This document shows, piece by piece, positions 16,842 to 25,432 of a DNA stretch of 64,000 nt (positions are counted from its first letter, which is position 1; the number at the start of each line of letters is the position of its first letter). The stretch is from contig NZ_JBHMFC010000003.1 of the NCBI RefSeq assembly GCF_042427585.1, positions 12,356 through 76,355 on the forward strand. The letters run 5' to 3'. The DNA comes from Pseudalgibacter ostreae (GTDB taxonomy: Bacteria > Bacteroidota > Bacteroidia > Flavobacteriales > Flavobacteriaceae). Position numbers and translations under genes: made by a program. The notes below the pieces were generated by a model. That model was not told the DNA's origin. It made no database searches and worked only from the letters and a program-made list of their open reading frames with translations.

Positions 16842-17414
16842 TTAACTTTTTTCTGGAATCCACTTTATTTCCGCAGCTTGTAAGTCGTAAGTCAACTTTC
16901 GTGCCAATACAAAAAGATAATCGGAAAGGCGGTTTAAATAAGTTAATGCCTCGGGCTCAAAAGGCTCTAAATCATTCAGTGCAGAAGCCAAACGTTCTGC
17001 CCTTCGGCACACACAACGCGCAATATGACAGAATGACACGGTTTGGTGCCCTCCTGGTAATACAAAGTGTGTCATTGGTGGTAAAACTTCATTCATGGTG
17101 TCTATCTCTCGTTCCAGTTTCTCTATGTTTTCAGTAGTGATTTTAGCAATATTTAAGCGTTCTTTTCCATTTTTTAAAATGGCTTTTTGGGGATCGGTCG
17201 CTAAAATAGCGCCTATTATGAATAGCCTGTCTTGAATATGTATAATTAAATCTTTGTAATCTTGGTGAATGTTTTGGTCGCGTATTAATCCTAAATGTGA
17301 ATTCAATTCATCTATGGTGCCATAACTTTCAATACGGATATGGTGTTTGGGTACGCGTGTACCGCCAAATAATGCCGTGGTGCCTTTATCGCCGGTTTTG
17401 GTGTAAATTTTCAT
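16842..17414 (-). CDS. Cob(I)alamin adenosyltransferase, PduO type
   Basis: A 190-residue cytoplasmic enzyme that transfers the adenosyl group of ATP to cob(I)alamin, giving adenosylcobalamin. The N-terminus MKIYTKTGDKGTTALFGG is the ATP-binding loop of PduO-type enzymes, SYGTIDELNSHLG (about residues 30-42) is the conserved Asp-Glu helix, and ARCVCRRAERLAS (about 130-142) holds the C-R-R-A-E-R motif. Length is normal. No cobalamin synthesis gene is in the window. The most likely use of the product is the class II ribonucleotide reductase encoded at 7572-10127; that link is inferred. Confidence 0.93.
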   Translation of the reverse strand: MKIYTKTGDKGTTALFGGTRVPKHHIRIESYGTIDELNSHLGLIRDQNIHQDYKDLIIHIQDRLFIIGAILATDPQKAILKNGKERLNIAKITTENIEKLEREIDTMNEVLPPMTHFVLPGGHQTVSFCHIARCVCRRAERLASALNDLEPFEPEALTYLNRLSDYLFVLARKLTYDLQAAEIKWIPEKS

Positions 17415-17858
17415 GTCAGTTTTTTTTGCCAGTTGTACATTACTGTATCATATTTAATTTACGATAGTAATATGGTACATTTGTTTTATCTGACGAAGTT
17501 AAAAGTTAAAATTTACATGCTAAAGATTTTTCTTTTGAATTGATTAATACTCTTTTAATTATTACAATACAATCCTACTTTATAGAAGTCTGTATGGATT
17601 TGGAACAGCTGTTTTTATTTGAGTTGTATCTCTTTATTGATTTGTCGCATCAAATTCTAATTTTAAAAAAACAGCTCGTTATCTTTTTATGTGATGCCTC
17701 TGTTTTTAAATTTTAGACGATTAGGCGCCATGTGTGTTTTATAGACTTAAGCTATTTGTTAAAGGGATATGGTTTAATGACAAATTAATATGTTTTTAAC
17801 ACAATGCCGATAAAAACGCTATTTTTGCCCTTATAGATTTTTAACCAAGACTACAATT
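17415..17858. other. Divergent intergenic region before the OmpA-family gene
   Basis: A 444-base AT-rich region between divergent genes. TATTTTTG at 17820-17827 is a -7 match 31 bases before the OmpA-family gene, but no TTG is seen at the right distance. I see no riboswitch, RNA gene or coding sequence that I can support. Confidence 0.5.
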
Positions 17859-19967
17859 ATGAAAAAAATTACTTTAACTAGTTTGTTTCTTTTAAGCATT
17901 TTTTGTGCTCAGGCACAGTCGTATATCGGTTACCTTAGCGATAATTACAGTGGCGTAAACAGTGTGATTTCAAACCCAGCAAATATTGCAGATTCTCGTT
18001 TTAAAGTGGATATCAATTTGGCGGGCGTTAGTGCATTTGGCGGTAATGATTATTATGGTGTGAACATTATGGATGCTATTAAATCCGATTATGATTTTGA
18101 CCTGAGTGCAAAAAAACACCCTTCTTCAGATAATAATATAGGACTTAATGTGGATATCATGGGGCCGTCATTTATGTTTAACCTGAATGAAAAGAGCTCT
18201 TTAGCCATTTTTACTAGAGCGCGCTCTTTTGTTAATATAAATGAAATTAATGGAGAGGCAATTGATGCTATTGATAATGACAATTCAGACGATTTTAATT
18301 TCAATGAAGGTGATTTTAACGCCATTGGTCATGCTTGGGCAGAGTTAGGGGTAACGTATGCCAGAGTGTTGATGAACAAAGATGAACACTTTTTAAAAGG
18401 AGGGCTTACTTTAAAATATTTACAAGGTGTTGGAAGCGCTTATGCTGTAGGGAAGAACCTTACAGTTGATTACGATGCTGATGGTACCCTTTTAGGAGGG
18501 GGGCAAACTACAGGGCGACTAACCTCTACAGGAGAGGTGTCTTACGGTCGGTTTGATGAGTTTGATAATGATAATTACGATTATGATCTTCCAGATGCTA
18601 CAGGATTTGGAGCAGATTTAGGTTTTGTTTATGAATGGCGACCAAACCATGCTGATTATACTACGAGTAACGCAGATGGTTCTTCTTACACACATAAGCA
18701 TGAAAATAAGTATAAATTGAAAATAGGGCTGTCTTTAACAGATTTAGGACAAATTAAATACAAAAACGGATTAGAGGAAGTTTTTGATGTTACTAATACT
18801 GTAAGTGAAGATGATATCGATAGTGAAGACGATGTTAATGGTATTTTGAATAATTTATATACCTTAACAAGCTCCAAAATAGGTTATAAAGCTAATTTAC
18901 CAACGGCATTGCATTTTAATGCCGATTGGAGTTTTAGCAAAAGGTTTTATGTGAATTTGAATACCGACTTTTCACTTGTTTCAAAAACAAAAACAACAGC
19001 TAGTCATATTTCAAACGTCGTATCGTTAACGCCTCGTTTTGAAAGTAAGTGGTTTAGTTTTTATATTCCTGCTAGTATTATAGAGCATAATGGTTTTCAG
19101 GTTGGAGCAGGTTTACGAGCTGGACCGTTATACATTGGCTCAGGATCGGTGTTATCTGTTTTATCGGGTGACGATAGCCAAGGGGCAGACGTATATGCTG
19201 GTTTGAAAATTCCTATTTATCAAGGAAAACCAAGAGATAGGGATAATGATGGTGTTATTGATAAACTGGATTTGTGTCCAAAAGAATCAGGCCCTCTGGA
19301 AAACAATGGATGCCCGTGGGGAGACAAAGATGGTGATACGGTATTAGATCATGTCGATGAGTGTCCGGATCAAGCTGGTCCTGTAGAGGACAACGGTTGC
19401 CCTTGGGGAGACAAAGATGGTGACACGGTGTTAGACAATATAGATAAGTGCCCAGAAGTTGCAGGTCCAATAGAAAACTATGGTTGTCCATGGCCCGATA
19501 CGGATGGCGATTCGGTACCAGATAAAGACGATGAGTGCCCAGAAGAAGCAGGTACAGTTGCCAATAACGGATGTCCTGAAGTCGTTGTTGTTGAAGCACC
19601 TGTAGTTACAGAAGAGGTTCAAAAGACTTTAAATAGCTACGCTAAAACAATTTTGTTTAATACTGGAAAATCGACTATAAGATCGGTATCTAATGGTGTT
19701 TTAAAAGATATTATCGATATTTTAAATGAATATCCTACAGCTAAGTTTTCTATAGAAGGTCATACCGATAGTTCTGGAAGTGATGCGTTAAATCAGAAAT
19801 TATCAGATGCTAGAGCGAATGCCGTTAAACGCTACTTAATTGAAAATGGTATTGATCCCTTTAGGTTATCTGCAATAGGTTATGGTGAAAGCAAGCCTAT
19901 TGCCACTAATGATACCAATGAGGGTAAGGCTCAGAATAGACGTGTCGAAATTAATTTAGTAAAGTAA
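17859..19967 (+). CDS. DUF5723 / OmpA-family outer-membrane protein with thrombospondin type 3 repeats
   Basis: This 702-residue surface protein has a signal peptide (MKKITLTSLFLLSIFCAQAQ), a beta-rich N-terminal region (about 20-450) of the DUF5723 type found in Bacteroidota, then four calcium-binding thrombospondin type 3 repeats (about 460-565, each DxDxDxxxDxxDxCP-like, with paired cysteines), and a C-terminal OmpA peptidoglycan-binding domain (about 590-700; SIEGHTDSSGSDALNQKLSD and RRVEINLVK). It probably anchors an outer-membrane beta structure to the cell wall. The repeat region is rich in Asp and Gly and internally repetitive at DNA level. It is a single-gene unit with its own terminator. 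Confidence 0.9.
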   Translation: MKKITLTSLFLLSIFCAQAQSYIGYLSDNYSGVNSVISNPANIADSRFKVDINLAGVSAFGGNDYYGVNIMDAIKSDYDFDLSAKKHPSSDNNIGLNVDIMGPSFMFNLNEKSSLAIFTRARSFVNINEINGEAIDAIDNDNSDDFNFNEGDFNAIGHAWAELGVTYARVLMNKDEHFLKGGLTLKYLQGVGSAYAVGKNLTVDYDADGTLLGGGQTTGRLTSTGEVSYGRFDEFDNDNYDYDLPDATGFGADLGFVYEWRPNHADYTTSNADGSSYTHKHENKYKLKIGLSLTDLGQIKYKNGLEEVFDVTNTVSEDDIDSEDDVNGILNNLYTLTSSKIGYKANLPTALHFNADWSFSKRFYVNLNTDFSLVSKTKTTASHISNVVSLTPRFESKWFSFYIPASIIEHNGFQVGAGLRAGPLYIGSGSVLSVLSGDDSQGADVYAGLKIPIYQGKPRDRDNDGVIDKLDLCPKESGPLENNGCPWGDKDGDTVLDHVDECPDQAGPVEDNGCPWGDKDGDTVLDNIDKCPEVAGPIENYGCPWPDTDGDSVPDKDDECPEEAGTVANNGCPEVVVVEAPVVTEEVQKTLNSYAKTILFNTGKSTIRSVSNGVLKDIIDILNEYPTAKFSIEGHTDSSGSDALNQKLSDARANAVKRYLIENGIDPFRLSAIGYGESKPIATNDTNEGKAQNRRVEINLVK

Positions 19968-19990
19968 TTTTTTTTTAAATCATAATATGT

Positions 19991-20024
19991 AAAACCTAGA
20001 GCCTAACCCCTCTAGGTTTTTTTA
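19991..20024 (+). terminator. Intrinsic terminator after the OmpA-family gene
   Basis: AAAACCTAGA (19991-20000) pairs with TCTAGGTTTT (20011-20020) and is followed by T. Confidence 0.85.
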
Positions 20025-20086
20025 TGTTTAAAAATAAGGGGGTATTGTCCGTGTGTTTTAGTTCTTTTTAAGAAAAGATATAAAAG

Positions 20087-20119
20087 TATGTTTATGGTTT
20101 GATATATTTTATATATTTG
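20087..20119 (+). promoter_or_regulatory. Promoter of the arsR-permease unit
   Basis: TATATTTG (20112-20119) matches the -7 consensus; TATG at 20087-20090 is a degenerate -33 element at 21 bases. An operator palindrome begins 11 bases downstream (20131), so a bound repressor would cover the transcription start. Confidence 0.6.
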
Positions 20120-20130
20120 CACCTGTTTAA

Positions 20131-20150
20131 ATATGTGTAAAAACACATAT
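20131..20150 (+). promoter_or_regulatory. ArsR-type operator palindrome, copy 1
   Basis: ATATGTG, 6 bases, CACATAT: a perfect 7-6-7 inverted repeat just downstream of the arsR promoter. The same palindrome recurs before the permease gene (20558-20577). This size and symmetry fit the operators of ArsR/SmtB dimers. Confidence 0.72.
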
Positions 20151-20167
20151 GTTAAAACTTGTAGATT

Positions 20168-20503
20168 ATGGATGACCAAATTAAAACATTTAAAGCCTTA
20201 TCGGATGCAACCAGGCTAAAGATAGTCTGGCTACTTACCAATATAAATGAAAAGATTTGTGTTTCAGAAATTGTAGAGGTGTTGGGTGAGCATCAATATA
20301 ATGTGTCACGTCATTTAAAATTATTAAAAAACGCGAAACTAGTAGAGGAGGTAAAAGAAGGCAAGTGGGTGTTTTACTATTTAACTCCGATTAAAAATGA
20401 ATTCAGGCAGCTCATTCAAGAAGCCATAAAAACAATACCAGAATCTCAGATGAATAACGAAATACATAAATGTAAAATATTATTGGCAGCACGTGATAAA
20501 TAA
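20168..20503 (+). CDS. ArsR/SmtB family metal-responsive repressor
   Basis: A 111-residue winged-helix repressor. The pattern is typical: FKALSDATRLKIVWLL in the first helices, then the recognition helix QYNVSRHLKLL (residues 43-53) and the wing KEGKWVFYYL. Such proteins leave the DNA when they bind metal or metalloid ions. The usual ELCVCDL arsenic site is reduced to one cysteine (KICVSEI, C31); another cysteine is near the C-terminus (C102 in HKCK). The ligand can therefore not be named. Identical palindromes before this gene and before the permease gene suggest that it controls both, including itself. Confidence 0.88.
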   Translation: MDDQIKTFKALSDATRLKIVWLLTNINEKICVSEIVEVLGEHQYNVSRHLKLLKNAKLVEEVKEGKWVFYYLTPIKNEFRQLIQEAIKTIPESQMNNEIHKCKILLAARDK

Positions 20504-20557
20504 AATCATTAGCGAAACAATGAAAAAAAATAAGCATTAGCTTTTTTTTACAATAAC

Positions 20558-20577
20558 ATATGTGGATTTTCACATAT
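20558..20577 (+). promoter_or_regulatory. ArsR-type operator palindrome, copy 2
   Basis: ATATGTG, 6 bases, CACATAT again, with different spacer bases from copy 1. It lies in the 98-base gap between arsR and the permease gene, 24 bases before the permease start. This suggests a second regulated promoter here. Confidence 0.72.
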
Positions 20578-20601
20578 ATACTATAAATAATAATAAATAT
20601 C

Positions 20602-21609
20602 ATGAACGAAAAATTAAATTTAGCATTAAACGAATTTCTACATGTAGGAGTAGTGTTAGTACTCATAATAGCCCTTGTGTCTATAATTACAGGTTTAATA
20701 AGAGCTTTTATTCCCCAAGAAAAACTTCAAAAAAGGTTGTCGAAAACTGGAAAATATAGTGGTTTAATGGGGGCTTTATTAGGGATACCTACCCCTTTTT
20801 GTAGTGCTTCTATGGTTCCCGTATCTATGGGGATGATCGAAATGGGGGCGCCTTTTGCTATGGTGTTTTCTTTTTTAATTTCTGCTCCACTAGCTAATTT
20901 TGTTGTAGTGGGGTTTATTTTTGGGGTTTTTGGATGGGAAGTGGCATTGGTTTATTTTCTTATTGTATTTATTGGTGCGGTTCTTTTTGGCACTATTGCA
21001 GGAAAGACGTCCATTAGGCATAGTGTAAAAAGAATGGAGCTAAACTTAAAAACACACCCACCCACCTGTGCCTCTCAACCAGTCGTTAATAGTGGTACAG
21101 GTTTAAATAATTTAACAGACTCTTGCGGTGTTGCTCAAAACCCGATTAATGATCCTAGTAATAACTTTAGGGGTTTATGTGGACAAACGAGTGCGTCTAA
21201 TCAAAAGCTTACAGAGGCTTTTAACTTTGGCTGGAGTTTATTTAAACGTATTTTTCCGTATGTTTTGCTTGGAGCGGTTATAAGTGCTGTTTCTGCCGTA
21301 TTTGTGCCAGATGCATGGGTGGAAAAATATTTAGGAAACGATAGTCCTTTCGCTATTCCTATAGCGGCAACGGTTGGGATTCCATTATACCTGCGAATTG
21401 AAATGGCTATACCTATATTAAAAGCGCTTATCGTTAAAGGTATGAGTATGGGGGCGGCTATGGCTTTAATTATCGGAGGTACAGGAGCCAGTCTACCAGA
21501 AATAGCTATTATTTCTTCTATGTTAAAACCTAAAGCCATAATCGCATTTATTTTTTCTGTTTTAACTATGGCTATAGTGGGTGGTTTTATCTTTTATTTT
21601 TTATTTTAA
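20602..21609 (+). CDS. Permease of the DUF318/ArsP-like family (probable metal efflux)
   Basis: This 335-residue inner-membrane protein has about eight membrane segments in two halves. The motif TPFCSASMVPVSMGMIEMGA (residue 56 onward) is the conserved family signature (TPFCS), and the second half repeats the pattern. Between the halves is a soluble loop with three spaced cysteines (about residues 150-195: PPTCAS, DSCG, GLCG), as in the SO_0444 group of copper/zinc export permeases. The gene follows an ArsR repressor and carries an ArsR-type operator before it. Export of a metal or metalloid is inferred; which one is not shown. Confidence 0.75.
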   Translation: MNEKLNLALNEFLHVGVVLVLIIALVSIITGLIRAFIPQEKLQKRLSKTGKYSGLMGALLGIPTPFCSASMVPVSMGMIEMGAPFAMVFSFLISAPLANFVVVGFIFGVFGWEVALVYFLIVFIGAVLFGTIAGKTSIRHSVKRMELNLKTHPPTCASQPVVNSGTGLNNLTDSCGVAQNPINDPSNNFRGLCGQTSASNQKLTEAFNFGWSLFKRIFPYVLLGAVISAVSAVFVPDAWVEKYLGNDSPFAIPIAATVGIPLYLRIEMAIPILKALIVKGMSMGAAMALIIGGTGASLPEIAIISSMLKPKAIIAFIFSVLTMAIVGGFIFYFLF

Positions 21610-21619
21610 AACCTAGTAT

Positions 21620-21961
21620 ATGAAATATTTAAGTCATTTTTTTAAATCTATTGTCCGAGCATGTCCTTATTCTCTTATCGGGAGAAAATGTATGGATGTT
21701 GTTCATGGTAAACCAAAAACCACTAAAAAATCAAGTGATAAAATACAAGCATTAAAGAAGGGTGTAAAAACAGGACGTAACATATCGTTAGTTGGCGTTT
21801 TTTGCCCTTTTTTTTGGTATGCTATACTATCAGGAGCTAGTAAAGATTTTATAATATTTAATGCGATACATTCGGGAATTGTTGTAGGGCTTGGGCTTGT
21901 GGTTCTTAGTGTTAATTATTTGGCATTATATGCTTATACAAAACCTAAAGAAAATAACTAA
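21620..21961 (+). CDS. Small cysteine-containing membrane protein in the metal efflux unit
   Basis: I recognise no named family. The 113-residue protein has a basic N-terminal half with two cysteines spaced as ACPYSLIGRKC (residues 14-24) and two hydrophobic segments in the second half (about 56-76, with FCPFFWYAILSG, and 82-106). It starts 10 bases after the permease stop, so it is almost surely co-transcribed and under the same ArsR control. The cysteines and context suggest a metal-handling helper of the permease; this is inference. A strong terminator follows. Confidence 0.65.
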   Translation: MKYLSHFFKSIVRACPYSLIGRKCMDVVHGKPKTTKKSSDKIQALKKGVKTGRNISLVGVFCPFFWYAILSGASKDFIIFNAIHSGIVVGLGLVVLSVNYLALYAYTKPKENN

Positions 21962-22025
21962 GGCGATTGTGTAATTTCTTGAAATACTTGCGAGACCGTA
22001 AATAGGCTCCTTTTCTTCTGTAAAA

Positions 22026-22062
22026 AAAAAGCTGTTTCAGAGTGATTGAAACAGCTTTTTTC
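22026..22062. terminator. Bidirectional terminator after the efflux unit
   Basis: A 14-base-pair stem (22026-22039 with 22047-22060), loop of 7, A-run before and T-run after, between convergent genes. Confidence 0.9.
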
Positions 22063-22094
22063 TACATTAATACAGCTCATGGCGTCTTTTTTAG

Positions 22095-22277
22095 TTATGA
22101 GGCGTTTGCTTTTGAAATAGCGCTATTATCGTTATGAAATTGATAGGCATTACTATGTTTCATTTTAAGATACAGCTGCTTATTTACAGACACCGGTATT
22201 TTTAAGTTAGGAAACTTGATGTAGTAACGTGTTCCTTCTTTTTTTATAAGTTGAACTTTAACAGGTTGTTTCTCCAT
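22095..22277 (-). CDS. Small hypothetical protein
   Basis: A 60-residue protein of no recognised family, MEKQPVKVQLIKKEGTRYYI at the start. The middle (YYIKFPNLKIPVSVNKQLYLKMK) looks like a small beta domain. It is convergent with the efflux unit and shares the bidirectional terminator, which supports a real transcript; the composition is not that of a chance frame. No signal peptide or membrane segment is seen. Function unknown. Confidence 0.5.
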   Translation of the reverse strand: MEKQPVKVQLIKKEGTRYYIKFPNLKIPVSVNKQLYLKMKHSNAYQFHNDNSAISKANAS

Positions 22278-22586
22278 AATCTAAAAACGAATTAATTAAA
22301 CTATAAAAATGAACTTAAAGTACAATAAGATTTGATTTCAAAATAAATAAAATCATGATATAAAAACAAGAGCTGAATTGTAAAAAATAAATGAAAATGT
22401 GTCAGATTATCAGGGGGTTATGGTGAAATATCGTCATATTTAAAAGTATGAAAATGAACTATTGACAGTTAGGTGTTAAATAATTTCTAAAATAATAAGG
22501 AGAAACTCGAAAAAATGCTTTTGGTATTTTTTTTGACTATTTGCATTATGAAAATCAATAATGTTTAACTTAAAAAAATTAAGACT
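22278..22586. other. Divergent intergenic region before hsp20
   Basis: A 309-base AT-rich spacer. It contains a 17-codon frame at 22515-22568 preceded by AAGGAG (22497-22502), described under findings. I see no CIRCE-type heat-shock palindrome and no clear TAnnTTTG promoter. Confidence 0.45.
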
Positions 22587-23057
22587 ATGAGCAATTTAAT
22601 AACCGTTCCTAGAAATGGAAATTTAGCAAAGAAAAGTTCTAATTATCCTTCAAGGTCATCTTGGTTTGATGATTTCTTTTTAAATGATTTTCCAACCGTA
22701 TTCTCATCAAATTTTAATACAGGGATTTCATTGCCTAAAGTAAATATAAAAGAAACTTCAGACGATTTTGTAGTGGAAATGGCCGTGCCAGGATTAAAAA
22801 AATCTGATTTTAAAATCGATTTAGATAATTACGTGCTTTCCATTTCTGCAGAAATAGAAGAGGATAAGGAAGCTAATGATGAAGGGTATACACGTAGAGA
22901 ATTTGGATATGCTTCATTTAAAAGAACATTTACCTTGCCCGAAACAATAGATGAAGCAAAAATAAATGCCAGCTATAACGAAGGCGTTTTAAAAATCCAT
23001 TTACCAAAGCGTGAAGAAGCCAAACAAAAACCGGCTAGAAGTATTGAAATATCGTAA
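22587..23057 (+). CDS. Hsp20 / alpha-crystallin family small heat-shock protein
   Basis: This 156-residue cytoplasmic chaperone binds unfolding proteins without using ATP and keeps them from aggregating. The N-terminal arm carries SSWFDDFFLNDFPTVF (about residues 24-39); the alpha-crystallin domain (about 48-145) has VNIKETSDDFVVEMAVPGL and ends with YNEGVLKIHLPKRE, the conserved G-V-L pattern. The usual C-terminal I-x-I-type tail appears as RSIEIS. It is a single-gene unit with a strong terminator. No heat-shock promoter element can be named from the sequence. Confidence 0.93.
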   Translation: MSNLITVPRNGNLAKKSSNYPSRSSWFDDFFLNDFPTVFSSNFNTGISLPKVNIKETSDDFVVEMAVPGLKKSDFKIDLDNYVLSISAEIEEDKEANDEGYTRREFGYASFKRTFTLPETIDEAKINASYNEGVLKIHLPKREEAKQKPARSIEIS

Positions 23058-23060
23058 TAA

Positions 23061-23090
23061 AAAGGAGGGCTTTTAAGCCCTCCTTTTATG
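23061..23090 (+). terminator. Intrinsic terminator after hsp20
   Basis: AAAGGAGGGCTT (23061-23072) pairs with AAGCCCTCCTTT (23075-23086), a 12-pair stem followed by T. It can also serve the convergent peptidase gene. Confidence 0.85.
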
Positions 23091-23124
23091 TTTGTAAATA
23101 CGATTAAGATTTTTTATAAAAATT

Positions 23125-25275
23125 TTATTCTGTAGTTACAGGAAAACCTCTATCTCTCATGAGCGCTTCAATTTTCGCATCACGTCCTCTAAATAATCTA
23201 TAAGCTTCTGCAGGATCTATAGAGTTGCTGGGCGCAAATAAATATGTAATCAACTTATCGGCCATTTCTTTGTCGTAAAAGCCTCCAGGAGCCTCTACAA
23301 AAGCTTCTGTTGCATCGGCCGTTAATACATCGGCCCACATATATCCATAGTAAGCTGTGGCATAGCCTTCACCAGAGAATACATGGCTAAAATGAGGGGT
23401 TCTGTGCCGCATTGGCAATTCTTTTGGCATATGCAGCGCTGCAAGTGTTTCGCGTTCAAATGCATCCACATCGATATCGGTAGGGTCTGCAAGATGTAAT
23501 TTCATGTCCATAATAGCCGATGCCAAATATTCTGTAGTTGCAAACCCTTTATTAAATGTGGCTGCATTTTTTATTTTTGAAACTAACTCTGCTGGCATGG
23601 GCAGACCTGTTTCTTGATGTACTAAAAAAGTGTTGATAACCTCGTCTGTAGATAGCCAGCGTTCCAATAATTGCGATTGGAATTCTGTATAATCCCTAAC
23701 ACCACTGTTTAACGTAGGGTATTTAACATTGGAAGAAAAGAAATGGAGGGCATGGCCAAATTCATGGAAAAATGTAATAGCATCGTCCCACGATACAAGT
23801 AAGGCCTCCCCAGGAGCAGGTTTAATAAAATTTGAATTGTTAGAAGCCAATACATTTTTTTTACCGTCAAAGGTGGTATGGCTTCTGTAGGAGGTTGCCC
23901 AGGCACCAGAGCGCTTCCCTTCTCTAGCATAGGGGTCTAAATACCAAAGTCCGATGTTTTCGCCAGAAGTTTGGTCGGTTACCTCCCATACTTTTACATC
24001 CTCATGAAATACGGGCACAGTGCCTTCAGGAACCGGCGTGAATTTATAATTAAATAATCTTCCAGCTACGTAATGCATCGCTTCGGTTAGTTTGTCCAAT
24101 TGTAAATACTGTTTTATTAGGTCAGAATCTAGATTGTATTTCTCTTTCCTAACCATTTCAGCATAAAAACGGTAATCCCAAGGCTCGATGGTAATACGGT
24201 CTCCATGCTTATCAGCAATGGCTTGCATGTCTTTAACCTCTTCTGCAACACGAGCAATGGCAGCAGGCCAGACAGCCTCCATCAAATCCATGGCATTTTC
24301 TGGAGTTTTAGCCATTCTGTCTTGTAGGCGCCATTCCGCATAATTATTATACCCTAAAAGGGCCACACGTTCACGCCGTAGCTTTAAAATTTCAGCAATC
24401 AGTTCATTATTGTCATATACATCGCCATTATCACCTCTAGAATAGTAATTTGTAAAGACCTGTTTGCGTAAAGCTCTTTCTTTGGAATAGGTTAAGAACG
24501 GATCTATTGAGGATCGTGTATTGGTAATCGCATATTTTCCATCTTGCCCTTTGTCTGTGGCTATTTTTGCAGCAGATTTAATATACCCTTGTGAAAGGCC
24601 TTCTAATTGGTTTTCATTTAGATAGGTCACATAGTTTTCCTCATCGTGCAAAACGTTGTTTGAGAATTTAGTATATAAACTCGATAATTCTTTGTTTATG
24701 GCTGCATACCTTGCTTTCTTTTGAGCATCTAATGCGGCACCATTCATTTCGAATTTTTTATAAGTAAGTTCAGTAACACGTTGTTGATCGGCGGGGAGTG
24801 GGTTTTTTAAAGAAGCATCATAAATTGTTTTTATACGTTCGAATAGTTTTTTATTTTGGGAAATTTTAGATTGAAATTCGGAAAATAAAGGCGCCAATTC
24901 TGTTTCAATGTCCCTAAACTCGGAAGAGGACATATTGCTGCTTAAAACACCATAATAGGCAAATCCTCTATTTAATTCTGAGCCAGCACGCTCCATGGCT
25001 TCAATGGTATTCTCGAAGGTAGGAGGGGCTGTATGGTTTGCTATGGCTTCAATTTCTTTAAGTTGAAGAGCCATGCCTTGAATCATAGCGGGTTTCACAT
25101 CTTCAATTTCCATGTGGTCGAAAGCGGGAACACCGCCATAGGGCCCGGTCCATGGTTTTAATAATACATTATCATTCATAGGAGATTGTTCTTTTTCTTG
25201 TTTACAACTAGCGAATGCCATTATAATGAGCATAAAGATCATGAATTGTTTTGTTCGGGGGAGATTTTCCATCAT
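23125..25275 (-). CDS. M3 family zinc metallopeptidase (dipeptidyl carboxypeptidase-like lipoprotein)
   Basis: An oligopeptide-degrading peptidase of about 716 residues. The zinc site HEFGHALH is in the C-terminal third, within FFHEFGHALHFFSS, as in the M3 (Dcp/oligopeptidase A) family; WATSYRSHTTFDGKK lies before it. The longest frame begins at 25305, but the likely start is one of two adjacent ATGs (25275 or 25272), because these give a proper lipoprotein signal, FMIFMLIIMAFASCKQ, with the lipidated cysteine. It probably acts in the periplasm or at the surface, unlike cytoplasmic E. coli Dcp. It stands alone. Confidence 0.92.
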   Translation of the reverse strand: MMENLPRTKQFMIFMLIIMAFASCKQEKEQSPMNDNVLLKPWTGPYGGVPAFDHMEIEDVKPAMIQGMALQLKEIEAIANHTAPPTFENTIEAMERAGSELNRGFAYYGVLSSNMSSSEFRDIETELAPLFSEFQSKISQNKKLFERIKTIYDASLKNPLPADQQRVTELTYKKFEMNGAALDAQKKARYAAINKELSSLYTKFSNNVLHDEENYVTYLNENQLEGLSQGYIKSAAKIATDKGQDGKYAITNTRSSIDPFLTYSKERALRKQVFTNYYSRGDNGDVYDNNELIAEILKLRRERVALLGYNNYAEWRLQDRMAKTPENAMDLMEAVWPAAIARVAEEVKDMQAIADKHGDRITIEPWDYRFYAEMVRKEKYNLDSDLIKQYLQLDKLTEAMHYVAGRLFNYKFTPVPEGTVPVFHEDVKVWEVTDQTSGENIGLWYLDPYAREGKRSGAWATSYRSHTTFDGKKNVLASNNSNFIKPAPGEALLVSWDDAITFFHEFGHALHFFSSNVKYPTLNSGVRDYTEFQSQLLERWLSTDEVINTFLVHQETGLPMPAELVSKIKNAATFNKGFATTEYLASAIMDMKLHLADPTDIDVDAFERETLAALHMPKELPMRHRTPHFSHVFSGEGYATAYYGYMWADVLTADATEAFVEAPGGFYDKEMADKLITYLFAPSNSIDPAEAYRLFRGRDAKIEALMRDRGFPVTTE

Positions 25276-25432
25276 AAAGTAGTTTAAATTAAAAGAGAAA
25301 TGCAAAATATTGGATTTAATTATAAGGTTATGAGGCCTTTTTTATGGTAAAATAGCGGTTTAGATAATTTGATATGTATGTTGATGATATTATGTGGTTT
25401 TGTTTTTAAAATAATATAGAAAACACTGTTTT

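Noticed and set aside
19255..19600. DNA-level repeats inside the OmpA-family gene as a repeat element
   Set aside because: They encode the four thrombospondin type 3 repeats of the protein and are explained by coding.
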